Shown here one piece after another: positions 23,279 to 27,341 of a DNA stretch of 27,341 nucleotides. The stretch comes from a virus. The translations under genes were made by a program, and so were the position numbers. Numbering within the stretch: the stretch's first letter is position 1; every line of letters starts with the position of its first letter. The stretch lies in IMG/VR virus record IMGVR_UViG_3300032083_002332, positions 1-27,341 of that record. The stretch is one strand, 5' to 3'. The notes under the pieces were generated by a model. It did not search any database. It saw nothing but the letters and a program-made list of their open reading frames with translations, and was not told where the DNA came from.

Positions 23279-24100
23279 ATGGATTTAAACGTCATCAAGG
23301 AGCGTCTGGCTTCGCTCAACACACAACAGCCACAAGGGGGAGGGGGACAAAAGAAAAATTTGTTTTGGAAACCCAGTATTGGTAAACAGACAGTTCGAAT
23401 TGTACCATCAAAATTTAATCCTGAATTTCCTTTTACGGAAATGATGTTTTACTACGGGATTGGTCAACGAGTAATTGCATCTCCTGCTAATTGGAAGCAA
23501 AAAGATCCTATTATGGAGTTTGCTAAACAATTACGTCAGAGTAATGATAGAGAAAATTGGCGTTTAGCTAAAAAGTTAGACCCTAAAACTCGTGTTTTTG
23601 CCCCTGTATTAGTACGAGGTCAAGAAGACGAAGGTGTTAAATTATGGCAATTTGGTAAAGAAATTTATCAAACATTCCTTAATATGGCCGCTGATGAAGA
23701 AATTGGAGATTATACTGATATGTTAGAAGGACGAGATATTAAACTTACTACTGTAGGTCCTGAAGTAACAGGTACTCCTTACAATAAAACCACTGCCACA
23801 GTATCACTTAAAATTTCTCCTATTGCTGAGGATAAAGATGAAATTCAAAAATATATGAATGAACAAGCTGATCCTTTTAAAGTATTCAAGCAATATTCAT
23901 TTGATGAAATTAAAGGATTCCTACAAAATTGGTTAGACCCAGATTCTGAAACAGAAACTTCTACAGTTAAAGTGAATGAATCACCTGTTCCCTCACCATC
24001 AGAAAGTAATTATTCTCTAAAAACTGATTCTACTAAGAAAACCCAATCAGATAAATTCAATGATCTGTTTAGTGATTCAACAGATGATTTACCATTTTAA
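23279..24100 (+). CDS. 32: Single-stranded DNA-binding protein, T4 gp32-like
   Basis: The product has 273 residues (T4 gp32: 301). It would coat ssDNA and organise replication and recombination. Visible features are a basic N-terminal arm with MDLNVIKERLASLN and a Gly-rich linker, then the OB-fold core NLFWKPSIGKQTVRIVPSKF, ENWRLAKKLDPKTRVFAPVL, KLWQFGKEIYQTFLNM and DIKLTTVGPEVTGTPYNKTT. A Ser/Thr/Lys-rich linker follows, then an acidic tip FSDSTDDLPF typical of SSB proteins that recruit partners. It contains no Cys or His at all, so the zinc site of T4 gp32 (one His, three Cys) is missing. The first codons use CTG, TCG and CTC, unlike most genes here. It is followed 11 bases later by uvsX. 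Confidence 0.92.
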   Translation: MDLNVIKERLASLNTQQPQGGGGQKKNLFWKPSIGKQTVRIVPSKFNPEFPFTEMMFYYGIGQRVIASPANWKQKDPIMEFAKQLRQSNDRENWRLAKKLDPKTRVFAPVLVRGQEDEGVKLWQFGKEIYQTFLNMAADEEIGDYTDMLEGRDIKLTTVGPEVTGTPYNKTTATVSLKISPIAEDKDEIQKYMNEQADPFKVFKQYSFDEIKGFLQNWLDPDSETETSTVKVNESPVPSPSESNYSLKTDSTKKTQSDKFNDLFSDSTDDLPF

Positions 24101-24111
24101 TTAAGTAAGTA

Positions 24112-25191
24112 ATGGCTAGAAAAAGTAAATCACTATCGGAAGCAGTCTCTAAAGAAATCAAATCTAAATTTGATTTAAAAAGTTTTAAAACTAAAAAGGG
24201 ACTAGATCAGAACGTAAAGTTCAAAGAACAACAATGGATTCCCCTATCCGATGCTTTTCAAACCGTTACTTCAATCCCTGGTATTCCAATGGGTCATATT
24301 GTGCTTTTGCGAGGACACTCTGACACCGGGAAAACCACTGCACTGATCGAAACTGCCGTATCAGCCCAAAAGAATGGCATACTTCCAGTCTTCATTATCA
24401 CTGAGATGAAATGGAACTGGGAGCATGCCACTCAGATGGGGTTAGAGGTAGATGCAATTGCTGATGAAGAAACTGGTGAAGTATTAGGATATGAAGGAAA
24501 TTTCATCTATGCGGATAGAGAATCGTTAAATACTATTGAAGATGTAGCTGCATTTATTTTGGATCTAATTGATGAACAGAAAAAAGGTAATTTGCCTTAT
24601 GACTTAGTATTCCTATGGGATTCTATTGGTAGTATTCCTTGTGAATTATCTGTTCGTTCTAATAAGAACAATAATGAATGGAATGCAGGAGCAATGTCAA
24701 CACAATTTGCAAATAATGTAAATCAGAAAATTACATTGTCTCGTAAAGAATCTTCCAAGTATACTAATACATTGGTTTGTATTAATAAAGTATGGACTCT
24801 AAAACCAGAATCCCCTATGGGTCAACCTAAGTTGATGAATAAGGGAGGATACGCAATGTGGTATGACTCAACATTTGTAATTACTTTTGGTAATATCATG
24901 TCTGCTGGTACCTCTAAGATTAAAGCAATCAAGGACGGTAAACAAGTAGAATTTGCTAAACGAGTAAATATCCAGATTGATAAAAACCATATTAATGGGG
25001 TTACTACAAGAGGCAAAATTGTAATGACACCTCATGGTTTTATTGAGGAAAGTCCCAATGCACTTAATGCTTATAAAAAATCACGTCAAGAAGAATGGTC
25101 AAATATTCTAGGAGGTGCTGATTTCAAATTAGTAGGTGAAGAAGAATCACAAGAAACATATGTGAACGCCTTCACAGAGGAACCAAGCTAA
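24112..25191 (+). CDS. uvsX: RecA-like recombinase, UvsX
   Basis: The 359 residues (T4 UvsX: 391) form a RecA core. Walker A is GHSDTGKTT at residues 68-76 (Lys74, Thr75). Glu98 in ITEMKWNWEHATQMG is the likely catalytic acid, and Walker B is LVFLWDS with Asp170. Loop L2-like sequence follows NAGAMSTQFANN, and VCINKVW contains the switch strand. An acidic C-terminus ends in AFTEEPS. UvsX forms the strand-exchange filament used for recombination-dependent replication and works with gp32, encoded just upstream. The first 150 codons are noticeably more G+C-rich than the late genes. The stop codon lies in the loop of the terminator hairpin. Confidence 0.95.
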   Translation: MARKSKSLSEAVSKEIKSKFDLKSFKTKKGLDQNVKFKEQQWIPLSDAFQTVTSIPGIPMGHIVLLRGHSDTGKTTALIETAVSAQKNGILPVFIITEMKWNWEHATQMGLEVDAIADEETGEVLGYEGNFIYADRESLNTIEDVAAFILDLIDEQKKGNLPYDLVFLWDSIGSIPCELSVRSNKNNNEWNAGAMSTQFANNVNQKITLSRKESSKYTNTLVCINKVWTLKPESPMGQPKLMNKGGYAMWYDSTFVITFGNIMSAGTSKIKAIKDGKQVEFAKRVNIQIDKNHINGVTTRGKIVMTPHGFIEESPNALNAYKKSRQEEWSNILGGADFKLVGEEESQETYVNAFTEEPS

Positions 25192-25215
25192 AGCTTGGTT
25201 CTTCATTTATTTTTT
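25180..25215 (+). terminator. Terminator-like hairpin overlapping the uvsX stop
   Basis: GAACCAAGC (25180-25188) pairs with GCTTGGTTC (25193-25201) around a TAAA loop that includes the uvsX stop. An interrupted T-rich tract (TTCATTTATTTTTTA) follows. The stem is 9 perfect pairs; the poor T-run makes efficiency uncertain. Confidence 0.7.
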
Positions 25216-25217
25216 AT

Positions 25218-25232
25218 TATATTTAGGTAAAT
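25218..25232 (+). promoter_or_regulatory. Promoter-like TATATTTA before the RNase H gene
   Basis: TATATTTAGGTAAAT follows the uvsX hairpin; the ATG is at 25240. It would restart transcription after the terminator. Confidence 0.4.
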
Positions 25233-25239
25233 AGGTTAT

Positions 25240-26265
25240 ATGAAGAAAGGTAGTCCCCTAGACATTTTAAATCAAGTTCAAGAAAATAAGGAATCTACCC
25301 AATCGGGAGAGAGATATCTTTTAATTGATGGTTTAAATTTATTTTTTAGAAACTTTGCTATTTTAAATATGGTAAATTCTAAGGGAATGCATGTAGGAGG
25401 ATTAGGTGGCTTCTTAAGATCTTTAGGTGTACTTATAAGACAAATCCAACCCACACAGGTTTATGTGGTTTTTGATGGGGCAGGATCTTCAAATAATAGA
25501 AAAAATCTTCTTGCCGATTATAAATCGGGTAGAAATACTAAACGAATTACTAATTGGGAAATCTTTGAAAATCTAGAAGATGAACATGATGCAAAAGTAG
25601 ATCAGTTAGTAAGGTTAATTCATTATTTGAAGGTTCTCCCTATTAAGATTGCCTCTATAGATAAGGTAGAAGCAGATGATATTATAGCCCACTTATCTAA
25701 AATCCTTATAAAATCAGATGATGATAAGGCATTTATAGTATCTAGTGACAGAGATTTCCTTCAGTTAGTAAATGAAAATGTAGCAGTTTTTAGACCTATA
25801 GAAAAAGAATTCTACACTACTCAAACGGTCCAAGATAAATTTGGAATACCAGCTAGTAATTTTATTGTGTATAAAACATTATTGGGTGATAATTCCGATG
25901 GGATTAAAGGAGTTAAGGGATTAGGTAAAAAAGGTTTACTAAAAAAATTCCCTGAATTGGGACAACCAAATGTTACATTAGAGGATATAGTAACTATATG
26001 TGAATCTAAATTTAAGGATAATATAACATATGCTAGAGTTTTAAATAGTATAGATGAATTAGAATTGAATTATAAATTAATGGATTTATCTAATCCTATG
26101 ATTGATAAATCCGATAAGGAATATTTAAAAGAACTTGCAGAAGACCAAGATCTTAATTATATTCCAAAAACATTTCTTGAAATGTATGATGAAGATCAAA
26201 TAGGTGGAATCATTAGAAATGTAGAGTTTTGGTTACAAGATGTTTTTGAACAATTTAAAAAATAA
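25240..26265 (+). CDS. rnh: FEN-family 5'-3' exonuclease / RNase H (T4 rnh-like)
   Basis: The 341 residues (T4 RNase H: 305) contain the PIN/FEN metal-binding set: Asp30 in YLLIDGLNLFF, Asp79 in VYVVFDGAGSS, Glu144, Asp146 and Asp147 in VEADDII, Asp170 and Asp172 in SSDRDFLQL, and Asp217 and Asp220 in GDNSDGIKGVKGLGKKG. The last begins the helix-hairpin-helix that grips duplex DNA. The enzyme removes RNA primers from lagging-strand fragments. The gene lies between uvsX and the helicase, in a replication cluster. The first 25 residues are a charged extension ahead of the catalytic domain. The alternative is a more general 5' nuclease as in Pol I, but the T4-like context favours RNase H. Confidence 0.92.
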   Translation: MKKGSPLDILNQVQENKESTQSGERYLLIDGLNLFFRNFAILNMVNSKGMHVGGLGGFLRSLGVLIRQIQPTQVYVVFDGAGSSNNRKNLLADYKSGRNTKRITNWEIFENLEDEHDAKVDQLVRLIHYLKVLPIKIASIDKVEADDIIAHLSKILIKSDDDKAFIVSSDRDFLQLVNENVAVFRPIEKEFYTTQTVQDKFGIPASNFIVYKTLLGDNSDGIKGVKGLGKKGLLKKFPELGQPNVTLEDIVTICESKFKDNITYARVLNSIDELELNYKLMDLSNPMIDKSDKEYLKELAEDQDLNYIPKTFLEMYDEDQIGGIIRNVEFWLQDVFEQFKK

Positions 26266-26268
26266 AAG

Positions 26269-27341
26269 TTGACGTTAAAAAGTATAGAACAGTACGGTCA
26301 CCCTTTCCAAATTAAGGTGATTTCTTCTCTCCTTACATCTAAGGAGTTTTTACAAAATATCATAGATATTTTAAACGATGAAGATTTTCCTAATTCGGCA
26401 CATAGGTGGATTATAAAGGAAATTATTAAGTATTACGATACTTACAATACTAATATCTCTATGGATGTTCTTAAAGTAGAACTTCAAAAAGTAGAAAATG
26501 AGGTATTACAGTTATCAATTAAAGAACAACTGAGACACGCATATGAAGCTTCAGATGAAGATCTAAAATATGTTCAAGAAGAGTTTTCTAATTTTTGTAA
26601 AAATCAACAACTAAAAAAAGCATTATTACAATCTGTAGATATGCTTAAAGTAGGTGATTATGATTCTATTAAGTTTATGATTGAATCTGCTATGAAAAGC
26701 GGACAAGATAAAAACATAGGACATGAATATCTTAAAGATGTTGAATCTAGATATAGGGAAGATAACAGAAAAACTGTTCCTACTCCATGGAAAAAAATCA
26801 ATGAGTTAGTACAAGGTGGGTTAGGTAATGGGGATTTAGGATTAATATTTGGTAATCCTGGGGGAGGTAAATCATGGTGTTTAGTATCATTAGGGGGTCA
26901 TGCTGTTAAATTAGGGTATAACGTTTTACATTATACTCTAGAATTAGGTGAGGATTATGTTGGTAGACGTTATGATTCATTCTTCACCCAATTGCCTGTT
27001 GATCAAATCACCCATCATAGAACAGAAGTTGAAGAAGTAGTGGATAAACTCCCAGGACAACTAATAATTAAGGAATACCCCATAGGTGTTGCTACTACAT
27101 CAACTTTAGAATCACACATTCAAAAAGCAGAAAATTTAGGTGTAAAACCTGATTTAATAATTATAGATTATATTGATCTTCTTTCAACTAAAAAACGAAG
27201 TTCTGATAGGAAAGGAGAATTGGATCATATTTATAGGAGCATCAAGGGGCTTGCACGACAATTAAACCTCCCTATTTGGTCTGTTTCTCAAGTAAATAGA
27301 GCAGGTGCTAGGGATGAAATTGTTGAAGGTGATAAAGCAGC
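26269..27341 (+). CDS. 41: Replicative DNA helicase, DnaB/T4 gp41-like (3' truncated)
   Basis: No ATG exists between the RNase H stop (26263-26265) and clear helicase sequence, so the start is probably TTG 26269, reading TLKSIEQYGHPFQIKVISSL. The first later ATG, 26461, would remove the N-terminal helical domain. At least 357 residues are present before the window ends. Walker A is GNPGGGKSW (195-203, Lys201), the catalytic Glu is in TLELGEDY (Glu225), Walker B is LIIIDYIDLL (Asp300), and SVSQVNRAG carries the sensor Gln341. The N-terminal domain and linker (about 1-170) precede the RecA fold. It shares the reading frame of the RNase H gene, with a single TAA between them. Confidence 0.9.
   Translation, partial: MTLKSIEQYGHPFQIKVISSLLTSKEFLQNIIDILNDEDFPNSAHRWIIKEIIKYYDTYNTNISMDVLKVELQKVENEVLQLSIKEQLRHAYEASDEDLKYVQEEFSNFCKNQQLKKALLQSVDMLKVGDYDSIKFMIESAMKSGQDKNIGHEYLKDVESRYREDNRKTVPTPWKKINELVQGGLGNGDLGLIFGNPGGGKSWCLVSLGGHAVKLGYNVLHYTLELGEDYVGRRYDSFFTQLPVDQITHHRTEVEEVVDKLPGQLIIKEYPIGVATTSTLESHIQKAENLGVKPDLIIIDYIDLLSTKKRSSDRKGELDHIYRSIKGLARQLNLPIWSVSQVNRAGARDEIVEGDKA

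Overview
The window is a gene-dense, all-plus-strand block of a T4-like (straboviral-type) myovirus genome. It is strongly A+T-rich, many genes abut or overlap by a few bases, and no tRNA, rRNA, CRISPR array or insertion sequence was seen. Start codons almost never have a Shine-Dalgarno sequence; A/T-rich leaders precede them instead. That fits a host that initiates without SD pairing, such as marine Bacteroidetes, but the host is an inference. The ASG-rich fibre repeats resemble those of marine T4-like phages, from memory of those families.

Layout. 1-392: end of a PhoH-family ATPase. 409-2983: neck/connector genes like T4 13, 14 and 15. 2987-5617: first adhesin module (ASG-repeat fibre protein, LamG-like lectin, small protein), sitting where T4 carries genes 16 and 17. 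5654-8516: a small coiled-coil protein, tail sheath (gp18) and tail tube (gp19), followed by a perfect hairpin with a T-run. 8575-10387: second adhesin module with the same three-gene plan. 10471-11503: gp26-like baseplate/tail-assembly protein whose coding signal continues in the +1 frame across a T8 run, a probable programmed frameshift just before the tape measure. 11521-21496: tape measure, a small protein, a large baseplate protein, a gp53-like wedge protein, a 1219-residue hub protein fused to a GH19 muralytic domain, and a structural protein with a Pro/Ser/Thr tail. 21518-27341: replication and recombination genes: a compact family-A DNA polymerase, an unknown protein, gp32-like ssDNA-binding protein, UvsX recombinase, FEN-type RNase H and the start of a DnaB-type helicase (gp41-like, cut by the window end).

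How it works together. The first two thirds build the contractile tail and its receptor-binding surface; the last third supplies the replisome. A short element, ATATTTA usually extended to ATATTTATAATAAAA, lies just upstream of most first genes of presumed transcription units. Its extended form overlaps the T4 late-promoter consensus TATAAATA, in two copies exactly. It often sits so close to the start codon that transcripts would be nearly leaderless.

Most notable: the frameshift at 11193-11200, the recurrent start-proximal promoter-like element, the twin adhesin modules, the family-A polymerase with an unusual motif A, the gp32 homologue with no cysteine or histidine, and the helicase gene that starts at a TTG four bases after, and in frame with, the RNase H stop.
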